Assembly (NCBI GenBank): GCA_032622095.1
Contig: CP136065.1
Location: 57,779,949-57,843,948, forward strand
Source: Siphonodentalium dalli
Lineage: Eukaryota > Mollusca > Scaphopoda > Gadilida > Siphonodentaliidae
Reading direction: 5' to 3'
DNA: 64,000 nucleotides
This document shows, piece by piece, positions 1 through 12,519 of the stretch (position 1 is its first letter; every line of letters starts with the position of its first letter). Under the pieces are notes generated by a model, which was not told the DNA's origin, searched no databases, and saw nothing but the letters and a program-made list of their open reading frames with translations. The position numbers were made by a program, and so were the translations under genes.

Positions 1-535
1 GGATTATATAAGACAATCATTTCATAATTGCGATATCACCTCCTTCCCGTCCTTGGTCCCCATAGAATAGATAATGAATTGCTCAATTATGCATATTTTT
101 GAGTATGTTTCCCAGATTGAAGATAAGTTTGATTGAAATAATATTTTTAAACAATATTTATTTTCCCCAATTAATATTACATTTATGATGAACATAAGTT
201 TATAAATGAATAATAAGGAAATTATTCTGTCTGATAATTGTGTTGCATTTGATGGTACTTTGGGTTGTATGAGGTATTACATAAAATTATACACCACATT
301 ACAAAATTCAATTGTAAAATAATATTTGGAATTGCCTATACGTGATGTAAGCGGTAGCTTTCGTTCATATGGCCAGAGGCAAATCGTTCTAAGTGTTAGG
401 GAGAAATGAAACAATCAATATTCAATCAAAAATATACCATACATCCAATGCGCATTGCCACGGTTGTACTATAGATAATATGTAACATGCTGACTCAGTT
501 CTCGGTGAACTTGGATTAGAGTAGTTTCATTTTAA
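1..535. other. AT-rich intergenic DNA, nothing recognised
   Basis: No open frame with protein-like composition, no inverted terminal repeats and no RNA gene seen on either strand. Confidence 0.5.
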
Positions 536-596
536 GAAATGTTCAGATATTAAGTTCAACACGAGCCGTTTGTTGAACTTATTATCTGAACATTTC
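536..596. repeat. 61-bp palindrome (GAAATGTTCAGATA family)
   Basis: Near-perfect hairpin: the arm GAAATGTTCAGATA-TAAGTTCAACA is mirrored after a 7-base loop. A relative with the same TCAGATA.TAAGTTCAACA arms lies at 60003-60069, so this is a dispersed hairpin repeat, probably a minimal MITE. No clear target duplication was seen. Confidence 0.65.
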
Positions 597-1764
597 CCTC
601 CAATGGATATGAATTCTTCTGCACCTGTATTATCATTTTGTCCAGCTGTCGTCTGCTCATTTGTCCTTAACATCCTTAACATCCCTCCAATGAATAGAGT
701 ATATGGGTAGCCATATTCGTATAGCAGGGAAAGGGTGTCACTTGTGTGCTAGTTTGTGCTTTCAGTGTGCCGTGATTCCACCGATTGTAATTATATTACA
801 TATATAGTTCGTACAGTCGCATTGCCCCGATAAGCCCCGAGGACTGTGGGTCAATACTATTAGCCTAACATAACATAGTTAACCTAATTTAATATATACA
901 GAACAAACCAAAGTAACACTCGACCCACCGATAGCGTACTTCCCGGATTACATCATCCCTGATGCGTATCGAGGCAGTGACGCGGTGGTCCAGTCAGGCT
1001 CTCTGCTGGCCTGAAATTGAATTTTGCCAAATGAAATAATTTCTGCCAAATTCTTTTAGAAGTTGCCAAATGCGATCAGTTTCAGCAACATTGAGTCTTA
1101 TATTTTGAGACCTTTCATATTGATAGGAAAGCAGTTAAATATTATTAATAAGTATCGCCTCTATCCTTTAGTTTATCACAGAACAATTAGAAACCGTCCA
1201 GTGGTTACTATGCTCAACTCGTAACGTCATGTTGTGAAAACGTCATGCGTTCGAATATCACCCTCTGCCATTGAACGTCAACTGCTGTGCTGTTTGCCGT
1301 CGAGAAGTGATCCCATGGAACACTTGTCGCGTGGGGACTCGTCCGTTAACCATGTACCCGGTCGGGAGTCGATGGATATTATCAATATGCTAATCCTGAT
1401 ACGCTCATTAGCTTCTTGGATTTCTTTCTCATAAATGAGAATTTGTGATCAATGTCCTATATGTGCGCGGGGTAATAATTAGTGGGAGTACAATTAGTTC
1501 GACACGCTCATCGACACACACCCTCTTCCATATCCATGAACGCACTATTTTATTACGAAATAATTTTGCCTCTTTGGCAGATACATCAGATTTATGGATG
1601 CATTGACTCAATATTAGTGTCCATTAATTGATCCAATGTGCATGAACAACTTCTCGTTTCTTGTCGAAATGTCCATGCGATTTTGTTCATGCACATCGGA
1701 GCAATGAACACTCATACTGAGTCACCATTGCAAATGCTGAAATAAATAGGCTTTAATTTGTTCT
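597..1764. other. Intergenic DNA, nothing recognised
   Basis: Short open frames near 1234-1434 and 1429-1611 overlap on opposite strands, have no family resemblance and look random. No repeat structure supported. Confidence 0.45.
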
Positions 1765-2210
1765 ACAATGTTCCCCTGTGGCGGAACCAAAGAAATACGT
1801 TCTCAGTGACCACAGAAACGATGTATTCTTCATTGGAACGGTGTAGAACCTACAGTAATAAAGAACCAAAATGGTTCTAATTATAATGAAAATGAGTTTA
1901 TGCATGCATGGCTCGAGCCATTATAATTACCATATGTTGTTTTACATCGGTCATATAGTATACATGGGTGTATTTTGCACTTATTCCTTGCTCATTCATT
2001 ACTTTGTTGTATATATTATGTTGAGTATAGTAGGAGCAAAACCTAAGAAGCTATTTTGGTTATTGGTGCTAACCATAATGTTCTTACTTGATTCTATATA
2101 TGAACCAAAACCCACATCCATTACTAAATGGTTAGTTGACAAGGACCAAATAGTTCTTCACAAAGAACCACACCATTATAGAATGGTTCTTTGCAAAGAA
2201 CAAAGCACAC
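1765..2210. repeat. Region rich in AGAACCA/TGGTTCT words
   Basis: At least eight AGAACC/GGTTCT-type words occur in both orientations, including pairs such as AAGAACCAAAATGGTTCT and GGTTCTTTGCAAAGAAC. This suggests a degenerate inverted-repeat element or subterminal repeats of a DNA transposon. Ends and target duplication could not be fixed. Confidence 0.3.
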
Positions 2211-2274
2211 ACCCAGCAAAAAATAATTATGTACCAAGACTAAAGTGCATAGACCATAACCTAATTAACCTTAA

Positions 2275-2616
2275 CCCTATCAGTGCCAAGTCCGATTTTT
2301 GTATCAACCCATATTTCCTTGATCATTTTTCAAATGTATTGATTATAATAATGAGATACGTTGATGGAAAGAGCTCTTATCCCCGGCGCCGAAAACCGAC
2401 GAGAGCTGGTTCGCCCCGGGAGGCGGCGGTTCCGACGCCGGAATGTTCGTTTCGCGAACGCGCCTGCGCCGAAACAGGCAGTCTGTGGCACGTACGGCGC
2501 CCTCGCGGGAATAAGAGCTCTTTCCATCAATGTATCACATTATGATAATCAATAAATTTGAAAAATGATCAAGGAAATATGGGTTGATACAAAAATCGGA
2601 CTTGGCACTGAAAGGG
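2275..2616. mobile_element. Palindromic piggyBac-like MITE with GC-rich core
   Basis: A 342-bp element flanked by TTAA on both sides (2271-2274 and 2617-2620). Termini are CCCTATCAGTGCCAAG and its near mirror CTTGGCACTGAAAGGG. The arms remain inverted almost to the centre, including GATGGAAAGAGCTCTTA and its mirror, so most of the element can fold on itself. The middle (about 2380-2515) is strongly GC- and CpG-rich in AT-rich surroundings. TTAA target sites and CCCT ends fit piggyBac-like cut-and-paste transposition by a transposase encoded elsewhere. No protein is encoded; overlapping open frames on both strands are a by-product of the palindrome. Confidence 0.8.
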
Positions 2617-2620
2617 TTAA

Positions 2621-4744
2621 AACACAGATAACATCATTCCATGCACGACTGCCCGCCATTCTCTCTCCACAGAACTGTCATGACACAAAAAAGGGATAGA
2701 AACTGATAAAAGATAGAAACAGAGAGGAAATTGATATATGGATAATATGAAAGTACAGAAAACATAGAAACATGAATATATGCGGTCTTCCTCAATTTGT
2801 TGTTCTTATATTTTCTCTGTATGTAATTGCATCTTGTTAGATATAGATTTTTCTGCTCATTTAGTTTTAGACGGTTCGATAATTCCTGAATGGGGGTGAT
2901 TCTGAGTCACATCTGTCACTCTGAGTTCGATATTGAACGATTTGTAATCGAACAGAACCCACTTTATATATGCCTCGCTACATATCGAGCTATAGTTGAC
3001 GATGTAGTGGTCCTTCAATTTCGCATGCTGGTGTTGTAATAGGTTATGCAATGAATCTCTACTCTGGCTATGCCCGTAGCTCTAGATCATATTCCACCAG
3101 ATCAAAACCTGGGATATTTTTGATAATCCAATGGGGGATTAAATTTAGTATCGAAAACATAAAGCCGGTAATATACTTTTAGTTTCTACATGTGCCTTAA
3201 TAAAATTAGGTATTTCACACTTTGTGAAGGTAGCAGATCGAGATTGCATGATTTATGCGATTTTGTGAGACGATTTCGTTATGCGCAGCTACAATCTTGA
3301 AATTTCAACCGTTCTGTTGCTCTCCGTTGGTGATCCGAAATAACAGAGAATGTTGTCTGTTCACAGCGGAATGTAAACGAAATCCTAAATTGTCAGCAAG
3401 ATAGAAGCGTTGTATGCTCTATGAACGGGAGCAAGTCATTTCGTACCCTGAACCTGACCTCCGAAAGTCAACTCGTACCCGATTATGAGTCAACTTGTAA
3501 CCTTCAGCGGAGTCAACTCGTTACCTCCCATAACCAATATGAACAACATTAAGGTGTGATAACCTAATGCTATACACATACATTATATATATATTCTATC
3601 AGACTATTTGGCTAAATATATAGCCATACCAATGGGTCCCATTATAGACGTAACACATACTGGTCGCATTGTTTTGATGAGTTGGAAAGATACTGTAGAC
3701 GTGCTGAATGACACTGACGCCGTTTGCACGCACACTAAGCCATCGTCACAAGAACCATTGTTTCATATTATACAGAAAAGGTTAACATATGTTAGAGCAC
3801 AATCCCATTGTTGCAATCATTCCCTGATATTTGGTAAAGCACACCAATTCCCAAGGCTGGCGAAGGAATAGTTCAGTGATTATCCCATTGTTAGGCACAC
3901 GCAACTCATAACAGACAAATCGCACGGGCGCTTCAAAGTGGGACCAGTCCGTGTTGTTTCGGACATATCTATTCACATTCAACGGCGATCGGTTCATGTT
4001 AATCACGTTGTTGGGGGTGGCTAACCGACTATTGTGTCCAATCGCGACCAGCGCACGGATTGTGCGTCGTGGTCAAAACAGGCTCAACGGCACATTTCCA
4101 GTTGATTACATTATGTGGGACCAATTGTGCTCTAAGTCGGTCAGAGCACACGAATAGTTATTTACCAGAATAAATCTCGTCTTCGACTCGATTGATTCTG
4201 GTAAAGAACAATTCTTGTGCTTTAACCCTTACATAAATTAATACTATACAAACAGATATGCTATATCATGTAAGCTCAGACAATTTGACTACAAAAGTGT
4301 ACTCCCGGTGGTCTCACTACTTGGACCCATATATGTTCCCCAGTTAGACGGATAATTGAATCCCATCAACTCCTGCGTCTTCTATCCCGCACATGAAATC
4401 ATGGCACAACGCGTTCGGACCATGAGGTCAAATATACCATTAACACGTCGAATGTGACCACAGGATCTAATTAAGATCGCTGATTGCCTCCCATTTGGAG
4501 CAAACCGTGCTTACGGGATTTCCGTAACGATGGGGATATTTTGGATATAAATAAACCCAATCCCAGGATCCCTAAGGTGATACCAAATGTTAAGGGCTTA
4601 ATGACGATGGCATATCCGCGATGTAACAACATATGTACTTTTACTGCACACGAATGAATTCTTTAATAACTCAATTACGAATTAACATTAAATAAGAGTT
4701 GAGGAAGGAGCATATGTACACTATTTACAACAAAGTTATCGTCA
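2621..4744. other. Intergenic DNA with a short GTCAACTCGTACCC repeat
   Basis: At 3435-3530 a 30-40 bp phrase containing GTCAACTCGTA recurs about three times. Open frames at 3608-3871, 3782-4006 and 3951-4157 overlap across strands and show no recognisable domain. No other structure is supported. Confidence 0.4.
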
Positions 4745-5150
4745 TCTTCAATGTATCCTCCTCATCATCATCATCATCACGGGATAACCACCCCCATTGT
4801 CATCATTATTATGATCTTATCATCATCCTCATCCTCATCATTAGTATCACCATCATCATCGACGTCGTCATCATCATCATCATCTTCATCATTGTTATTA
4901 TTATCATCATCATCATCGTCGTCGTCGTCGTCACAGTCGTCGCCAACTTTATCACCACCGCTACCATCATAACCATCATCATCATAATCATCATATACTC
5001 GCCTTCATGATTATCATCATCATCGTCGTCACCATCTTCATTATCTTCAGCATCGTCATCATTATCGTCACCATCGCCGTCGTCGTCGTAGTCGTCATCA
5101 GCGTTATCGTCGTCATCATGATGACAGTAGTCGTTACTTGTCGACACCGT
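4745..5150. repeat. Imperfect TCA/ATC trinucleotide microsatellite
   Basis: About 400 bp of TCATCATCA- and GTCGTCGTC-type triplets with interruptions. The repeat opens artificial frames in several phases (poly-Ile/Ser on plus, poly-Asp/Met on minus) that should not be read as proteins. A related but shorter tract lies at 63828-63926. Confidence 0.9.
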
Positions 5151-5994
5151 CGTCAGTCCTATTTTAATCAGAATGCTTAAACCTTTTTTGAAGTCCTAAT
5201 ATATATATATAGTGAGTAGAATTTCCATCTAGATGGTTCTTCCCAATAATATATCGTGGTATATATTTCTGTCTCGCCCCCTCGACGGATACAAGGTGAT
5301 GTTCACCCATTGGTTTGTGTTTGCGAAACGTTCAATAACAATATTTGTTTTGTCCTTGGACAATGCAAACTAATTAAGTTTACACAATTGACGACGTCAA
5401 TTGTAAAAATGCATTAACTAAATTGTGAGCTATAGGCCACATAGATCACAAGTTTGTTCAAGATGAAAAAAGCGCATATATACGTGTCTGGGACTTTTCC
5501 CCGCCTCCCCCTGTATGAGCTTCCTCTTTCCATCACCCTTCTCCTATTTTCACAGTTTACATTGGACATTTCCATAGCTGTCAGTCACATAACTATTAAC
5601 ATATATTTTCTACCAATAAGCGAGATAGACGGTCGCTTGTTGCAAAATGTATATGTTCACCCAAAGTTTGATACCACCGCATACTTTCAGTGTTAACTTG
5701 CCAAATTTCAAATAATTTTGTTCTGAAATAAAGTACTGAAAATTCGATTTGTGCAATGATGGTGCAATGTCATCCATGCTTATAACACTGTTTTTTTCAT
5801 TTTGCGTGATATATTTTTCACAATTAAAGACGAAAAGAATGTATGTCATCGGGTGTATTATAGCATTTATACAGGCACATGCAGTACAACTAATTAAACT
5901 ATTTATACAGATTCCTTGTCTCCTAGCAACCATAACTCATCCCACTGATGAATATGTATGGAAACCTTCATTGCGCTCTATATACTAATTTGAT
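5151..5994. other. AT-rich intergenic DNA
   Basis: Contains a short inverted word pair near 5380-5405 (TTACACAATTGACGACGTCAATTGTAA) but no supported gene. Frames at 5454-5696, 5610-5933 and 5749-5988 conflict with each other and look random. Confidence 0.4.
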
Positions 5995-6085
5995 TCATGT
6001 ATTATTATATATAATATGTGGTATCTTTGGGAGCGGAGATACATCTAAGTTGTTGACAACATGCCCTCAAATCTCGAATTTATCA
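5995..6085 (+). mobile_element. LINE 3'-UTR fragment
   Basis: The segment around GGGAGCGG-GATAC followed by TAAGTTGTTGACAACATGCCC matches the 3' UTR of the LINE copy at 21245-21974 (GGGAGCGGGGACATTGTAAG, then AAACTTGTACCCCAATCCC). It carries no coding part, so it is a heavily 5'-truncated or decayed copy of that family. Confidence 0.45.
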
Positions 6086-6159
6086 GTACAAACTTTCATT
6101 TCTGGTGGAGATGCTAAACAGGGGCGTCGTTCGCGTCCATGCTATAATTAAAGTCACAC

Positions 6160-6780
6160 GGCGTAATCGAACCGAGGATTCGTTGTGAACGCGGAGGATT
6201 CGATTTGATGCGAGGGTTCGAAAAATTTTGGTGAATTTTTTTGTTCAATATGTAGTAACTCATACAAAGAGGTTGACTGCTTGATAATAAACGTGTAAAT
6301 GCTAATATTTGGTTGTTTGCCCAGTTGGGAGACCTTTATCACACATTTATTTGCCGTCGAATGTGTGCAGGTGGCGCCGGGTATGTATATATCCTGTTCA
6401 CTGGTGAGGTACTGTCAAGGGAAAAAATATTGCACTTAATAAAACCCTCGGTAGTTGACTATGATATGTGCGTATAGGCGGATATCTTGCCAACTAGTGC
6501 TGTGATTTTCAGCTCATAACTCGATGGAATATCCGATCATATAATTAAGGAGAAGTGAGGCGGGGTGTAAACACAAATGTCAATGCCGAGGTGTTGCTAA
6601 TGTCAACGAGGATGCCCGACACTGTGCCCCCCCCCCCTGGCGTCTCGTGAAAGGCACTGGTTTATTAAATTACACACAAAACGCTCGAACCCTCGTTGGC
6701 ATCACATCGAATCCCGGGGACTCACATCGAATCCCGGGGACTCACATCGAATCCTCGGATCGATTACGCCATATGTAAGT
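6160..6780. mobile_element. Inverted-repeat DNA element with CGAGGATTCG subrepeats
   Basis: The left end GGCGTAATCGAACCGAGG is mirrored by CGGATCGATTACGCC at the right end. Both arms carry short tandem copies of a GAGGATTCGATGTGA-type unit, perfect and threefold on the right, diverged on the left, and end inwards in GAGGGTTCGA. No target duplication is obvious and no transposase is encoded. It is most simply a nonautonomous DNA transposon with subterminal repeats; the superfamily is unassigned. Confidence 0.6.
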
Positions 6781-7679
6781 AAGTATACTATGTGTGAGGT
6801 GGTAACAAATATGTCACAACTATATAATATATATATATAATGGTCTCATGATGAGATATTCGGAACGAGAATGCCGTGGAATCCAAGTAGCTGAGACATT
6901 TTATTCCCGAAAGGAAGGCCATTATAATGAATTTGTATCCATTGCATGGAGAGACTTGCTGAAGTGAGAGACCTTTGTTATATACTTTCTTTCAGGTCCA
7001 ACATATCTAACAGTCAGATCAATTTAAGGCTCTTCGTTTTACCGTATCAGATAAAACTAAAAAAGAACGTTCTCTATAGTGTTACATATATAGTCTCATA
7101 TAAAGTCTATATATAACTATTTTGTGTATTGACCAATATGTTTTGATCCCCCAAATGCGTGCCAGTTATGTTTGATTTTAGGCCAGGAGACATGCAGGTA
7201 CGTGTTTAGAGGGTGTCCGTTGGAGGATGTCCATCTTGGAATTTTCATCTGCACTTGAACCAGATCCAAATTGAAGAAATTTCCAACGCGACACATTCTC
7301 TGGTTAAAGGTTTCCCATTAATGACATATTTTCAATTCAAAATTGTGACCGGAAGTAGAAAAATATACGACTTTTGGTCTAAAAACAGCATTTTCCACAC
7401 TGGCTGGAAAATATAACGTTTCCACCAGGAACTAGGCCCCATGCCGATCCTATAGGACGTGGAAAATGCTAGCTATTTAGGCTTTATTTCAGGCTTGAAA
7501 GTCGCGTTATATACCGTATTATCCGCCAGCCGATTCCTATGGTGCACACAAGGGCAGGCGATGTTTTATTCCACTATATTTAATGGACAGTAATTGAATG
7601 TACAGTATACGTGGAGTACACGGGGAATGCTATATAGACACCAATGTGACGTCCCCATTATTACAAATTCTTGCGTTAA
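6781..7679. other. Intergenic DNA, nothing recognised
   Basis: AT-rich with a short TA run near 6822-6840. No coding or repeat structure supported. Confidence 0.4.
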
Positions 7680-7935
7680 CCCTTTCATGACGGGAGATGC
7701 GCTGGTGCAGCATTAAAGATAATGTGCCAGTGCATTCTCTTATATATGCGAGTCGCACATCGGCCGGCTCGCATACATAAGAGAATGCATTGGCTTACAA
7801 GATCAGGTTAAGTATTGTTAGGCCAATGCATTCTCTTATATATGCGTGGCGCCCTATGGGTGACTCGCATATATAAGAGAATGCATTGGCACAGGGTTTT
7901 CGCAAACAAATCATGAAGCATCAGTCATGAAAGGG
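7680..7935. mobile_element. piggyBac-like MITE, CCCTTTCATGAC ends
   Basis: A 256-bp element with TTAA at 7676-7679 and 7936-7939 and perfect short ends CCCTTTCATGAC / GTCATGAAAGGG. Inside are two hairpins built from the arm TGCATTCTCTTATATATGCG and its mirror, separated by a short spacer. The same hairpin module occurs in elements with a different terminus (12130-12519, 13656-14010, 62064-62456). Related left-end fragments lie at 29914-29956 and 45025-45100, all with GCGCTGGTGCAGCATTAA-like sequence just inside the end. Confidence 0.85.
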
Positions 7936-9526
7936 TTAATATTTACCCGATCACGCGATAGACCGACGAATGCTGTCTGACTTGACATCAGTTCAATATA
8001 AGCGAAGTGAACACTGATGTGAATGGAGGAAATTCTCTTCTAAATCACACGGAATCGGAATTACGAAGGCGAACTCTGATTGCCCGTTGAAATCGAAATC
8101 TGAATATAATTCGCTCTGATTCTAATAGTGCCGATCGACAATTTCTCATTAACGCTGATTGATGATGCAATGGATTTAGATTTATTGCGTAATTCCGAAC
8201 TAAATTTTATGTTTGTAATTGGAATTTGCGTTCGCTGAAGGCGATAAACACCATATATAGCCAGTTTACGGTCTTCACAAACCATTCTAGAGGTCTGTTC
8301 TATCAACAATTTTACACTTCGAAGCGCCTCGATTATAATAATTAAGGGGACTATAAATCTAAGAATTTGACACTGATTTTCTATTGACCCTCTCCGATTT
8401 TTCCTCCAATAATAAAACCATTCATTCCATATACATATATAGTATAGGCTTCAAGCGCAAATATGTTAAGCTAGCATCAGCCTTGTATATGGCGTTGGAT
8501 CATCCCTATAGCGATATGAGAGAACTTTGGGTTAATTCTTTCTTTAGCTTTTCTGGGCTTATGAAGTGTTCACTGTTGCTGTAGTTTTAGAGATGTGATA
8601 CAATTTGTACCCGCTTGGGTGCATTGAATAATCAGCTACAACTTGCGAGATTGTCTCGACCAGGCTATTTGCAGCTGAATCGTCTATTCTCGCCATCGTC
8701 GTGGTTACAAGCAGGATTAGCGACCGATTGAGAATCCATATAATAGGTGGCGGCTACCCACGCCGGGTTCTCGTGCTTTCAAAGTTGTGCCATATCTTGT
8801 CGAATTGAGCAATCGATTCTCGATCTGGACACGTTGTGAGCTAAAGTCTTGTGTTCCCATCTACAAATTATTTCATACATGCTTGGGTGATCCAATATTA
8901 GTTATAGTTGATAAAATTCCCTCAGTCAATCGATATTGGCTGTAATAACTGTTTTGTAGTGGAGACACTTTCTCTTCAAAATTTACTAGTAGCGCTAACA
9001 ATAGAGACCTTTCGCAAAACTCACGTGTAGGAGTACGGATACGGATAGGGTAATACGTCTCCAACATTTGTGTACTTTCTAATCGTTGTCGTATTTTACT
9101 ATCCGTAAGAACGGTTACGATTTCATGGCTTCTAATAAGCTCAAATAACACCTGAAATTTATTTTCTGCAATATATCACTTTACTCAGTTCGAGACTTTT
9201 CAACATATCTCTTGTAAACCGTCCAGTTATATTGAGCTACGACCTCGGTGTGCTGTTTAGATTGTGCCAGCTTGTGACTTCAATAGTCAGCAGGGGCACG
9301 TTCGTTACTATTGAACTACTATTAACAGAATAGATATATGGTAGATTTTTGGCACAACTGCATGTTATATATGTACGTGTCTCCGATGCATTCCGAGCGT
9401 TGCCATGTGTGCTCACATGTGAGTATATAACACACAAGGCGCCGATATTTAGACACTGCATGTGTTTTTGAGACAATGCACATCTTTTTCCGACCCGTGA
9501 CGGTGTAGCGCGCTTTGCGACTCAAA
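7936..9526. other. Intergenic DNA, nothing recognised
   Basis: Frames at 8061-8309 and 8873-9151 (minus) and 8384-8584 (plus) have no recognisable domain or repeat match and are treated as chance. Confidence 0.4.
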
Positions 9527-9595
9527 GTCCGACGTCAATACCACACTGCCACCGAAGCGACCCCCTTCGGTGGCCGTGTGTTATTGACGTCGGAC
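9527..9595. repeat. 69-bp hairpin with GACGTC in both arms
   Basis: The arm GTCCGACGTCAATACCACAC followed by TGCCACCGAAG is mirrored with about two mismatches in 31 positions around a loop CGACCCC. It lies 230 bp before the TGACGTCA array. Confidence 0.8.
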
Positions 9596-9828
9596 ATCAG
9601 TTCAGCAGTTCAAGAGAGGCTATTCCATTCCACCTCATAACTTATCGTGTGTGTGAGCTGTAAGTCATCATCTCAAGGGAGACTATCCCATTCGACTCGC
9701 AATGCATTGGATCGATATAGAGTTATTCCCACATCTACTATGAAACATGTTGTGCAAATCAGAATATTATATGTCATGGGCAGCTTGCTGCTTGTCCATT
9801 TATCCTAATAGTAAGAAGCTTGAGCTAC

Positions 9829-10120
9829 GCCGAGCTCGGGTCGTGTATATGTAACGGGCGTATACGTACGTGTGACGTCACACCTAATTACGACCCACCC
9901 CACACTTGGATAGAAGCGCCGAGCTCGGAGTCTTCTATAGGTAGCGGATATTCGTGCGTGTGACGTCACACATGATTAAGACCCCCCCACTGGGAGAGAA
10001 GCGCCGAGCTCGGGCTCTTATATCTATAGGTAACGGGCATATACGTACGTGTGACGTCACACCTGATTACGACACCCACTTGTATAGGTAACGGACATAC
10101 GTACGTGTGACATCACACAT
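9829..10120. repeat. Tandem array with TGACGTCA in each unit
   Basis: Three full units and a partial fourth, about 85-90 bp each, starting GCGCCGAGCTCGG and containing GTAACGGGC-TATACGTACGTG then TGTGACGTCACAC. TGACGTCA lies at 9873-9880, 9961-9968 and 10052-10059; the last unit has TGACATCA at 10108-10115. TGACGTCA is the CREB/ATF consensus, but function is not shown by sequence alone. Confidence 0.85.
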
Positions 10121-12129
10121 TTATTCACAATATACCGTATATATAGATGAAAGTTCCGACAGAGACCACCTTTTGGAGAAAAGAAATCACGTGCTTTCCG
10201 GTAGCGGTTGCGCAAAAGTACGGAATCAGCATTTAATGAACCTATACGGCGAAGAGAAAATTTGCTACTTCCGATTATTTCATAGGTGATAATGAACAAT
10301 TGAAGTATTTATTTATACTCAGTTATTATAAATAAATAGTTCAGTTTTAGCAGAAAGCCATTTAAGACGTCATGACATTCCATGGCTTTGTGGGCGATAT
10401 AATTCAAACAAGACTGCACTTATCATGTCGTCTCCGGACAACTGGTTTCGCCTCACTACATTCGATCTTTTACGCGTTGCAGACAAGCTTCAATTACTAT
10501 TACTATATAACAATGGACATTCATATTATTATAGGGTCAACCGGTACCATAAAAATTATCCGTACGCACCTCCTTTCTATTCAATTTTCTACTCACCGAC
10601 GTGCCTCTGTCGGGCGGAACTTAGGTTGAAGGTGACATGCTTCATTATTGGCGACAAATAACATGCAAAATTATACATTTTTATATCATATGATAGGCGT
10701 GCATTATCAGTCCGATGTCTAGACAAAATGTACATCGAAGTCTACTCGCATCCAGAACGGTACACAAGATTAATGAAGCATTCTCGTTGTTACCATACGT
10801 TAGGCCTAAATGTGCATACGATCCTTAAGGTTCTTTCCATTAGGGTACGTTCATACACTGGAATTTGTTTCACATAGAAGACTATATGGTAGCCAGAATA
10901 TGAACGGCAAGGTGTCTATAAAATGCATATTTACCAAAGCTAACGACATGAGAAATAAAATTTCGATAGTTCCACATGTAACGGTGATACTAACACATAC
11001 TTGTATGAGTGATTCTTGCGAGATAATTGCATGTTAGTTACATGCAAATTTCGATAGCCTCGCTGCTAGTGGAACTACATAATGTTTACTTCACATATAT
11101 GCATTTTATAAGCTTTTTTGCATTCTGTTTCTGGTTTCTGACACATGTAGCGCTCTATACCGAAATGCCTTCAACATTTGTCCAGGTAAATTTGTGATTG
11201 TATGAGTGTATACCCTTAACATTATTCCGGGGTCGTTCTGTGTGCCTTGCATGTCATATTACTCGTATACCCGTACATGGTTACCATGTTTATAGCACAC
11301 ACCTATTGTATTTGAACAAAATGAAAACACTGTTCTTCTATTCCATCCAATGGGCGCAAACCCTATCAATTTTACAGTCATAAACGGATCTGACTATATT
11401 TCGGCCAGAAAAGCAAGTTATTTTATTTTATTTTTGAGAGTTTAAATGCATGCCTAGTTCTGTTACATTCTTGTATATCAATCTAACGATATTTTGTGGG
11501 GATTTGGAAACTACCCGGTATATATAACTTGAAAATTAGTTGACCTTGTTGAGGCATGCAAGCTCCAACTGCACGTTTCTATATCGTGTTCTTGTTTGTC
11601 CTTATGCAGGCCATCCTATGTTAGAAATATTCATCTGAAAATTTGAACAAAGTTGTATTCTACTCCGGAAATTCTGTGCATGTGTTCTATCAACATTGAA
11701 TAGATTCAATTGGTTGATTGCATTCGTATTCCCAGAAATTTACAACGCGACAGAAGCCATTACTTTGATTAACTCCAATAAAAAAAACTATTCCAGTTTA
11801 TATGGCAAGTTAAACAAATTAGATTATCACACAGACACGACTCGCAAGCCGGCCGAGCTGATAAAGAAAAAAGTCAATGTTAATGTTCTATACACATTGA
11901 TTTGTCGCATGTTTGATATAACTTGCATGGCCAGGAATTAGAATTGCTGTCAAAATGGCAACTGGAAATTCTGATAAACGTGCTCTAGTTATCAGACAAC
12001 TATCTTGCTGGCAAAGACGATTATTGGTATTTCTAAAACAAGAATAAATTTATGTATATAATTCAACCTGAAGAACTGCTGCTACGAATCATTAAAAATA
12101 GATGTTCAATGTGAGAATAAACATATTAA
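10121..12129. other. Intergenic DNA, nothing recognised
   Basis: Several open frames of 60-85 codons (10107-10289, 10372-10661, 10810-11037, 11198-11383, 11696-11941) overlap or lack any family signature. None is supported as a gene. Confidence 0.4.
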
Positions 12130-12519
12130 CCCTTTACCCAACAGAAGGGCCCTGTGCCAATGCATTCTCTTATATATGCGAGTCGACCATAGGTCGCCTC
12201 GCATATATAAGAGAATGCATTGGCTTAACACATTAAAATTATAAAATTGTTAAAGAATGTAAGAAAAAATGGTAAAAAGTGTTAAAATTTTTTTTTTTTA
12301 GGCCAATGCATTCTCTTATATATGCGAGGCGACCTATGGTCGCCTCGCATATATAAGAGAATGCATTGGCACAGGGCATAACTGTAACTATCACAATGTG
12401 GTCAAGGAGCCGGTTCCAATGATACCCATATTTGTATGGTTCTATTGAGACAGACCGAAGATATTTTAGGCTGTTGAAGCTTTATTTGGCCGGTTTTGGC
12501 CGGTTTGTTGGGTAAAGGG
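12130..12519. mobile_element. piggyBac-like MITE, CCCTTTACCCAAC ends (copy 1)
   Basis: A 390-bp element with ends CCCTTTACCCAACAG / TTGTTGGGTAAAGGG; TTAA precedes it and ATAA, a one-base variant, follows. Two hairpins built from GCCAATGCATTCTCTTATAT and its mirror flank a TTAAAGAATGTAAGAAAAAA spacer. A non-palindromic right half (CACAATGTGGTCAAGGAGCC onward) is shared with copies at 13656 and 62064. No protein is encoded. Confidence 0.88.

Noticed and set aside
1871-2555. 224-codon plus-strand frame and opposing frames
   Set aside because: Its end runs through the palindromic MITE at 2275-2616 and its start is Ile/Tyr/Met-rich chance sequence.
4699-5147. Asp-, Ser-, His- and Ile-rich frames on both strands
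   Set aside because: They are translations of a TCA trinucleotide microsatellite in different phases.
6680-6775. TTCGAATCC-like words suggesting a tRNA B box
   Set aside because: They are part of the subterminal repeats of the TIR element; no cloverleaf could be built.
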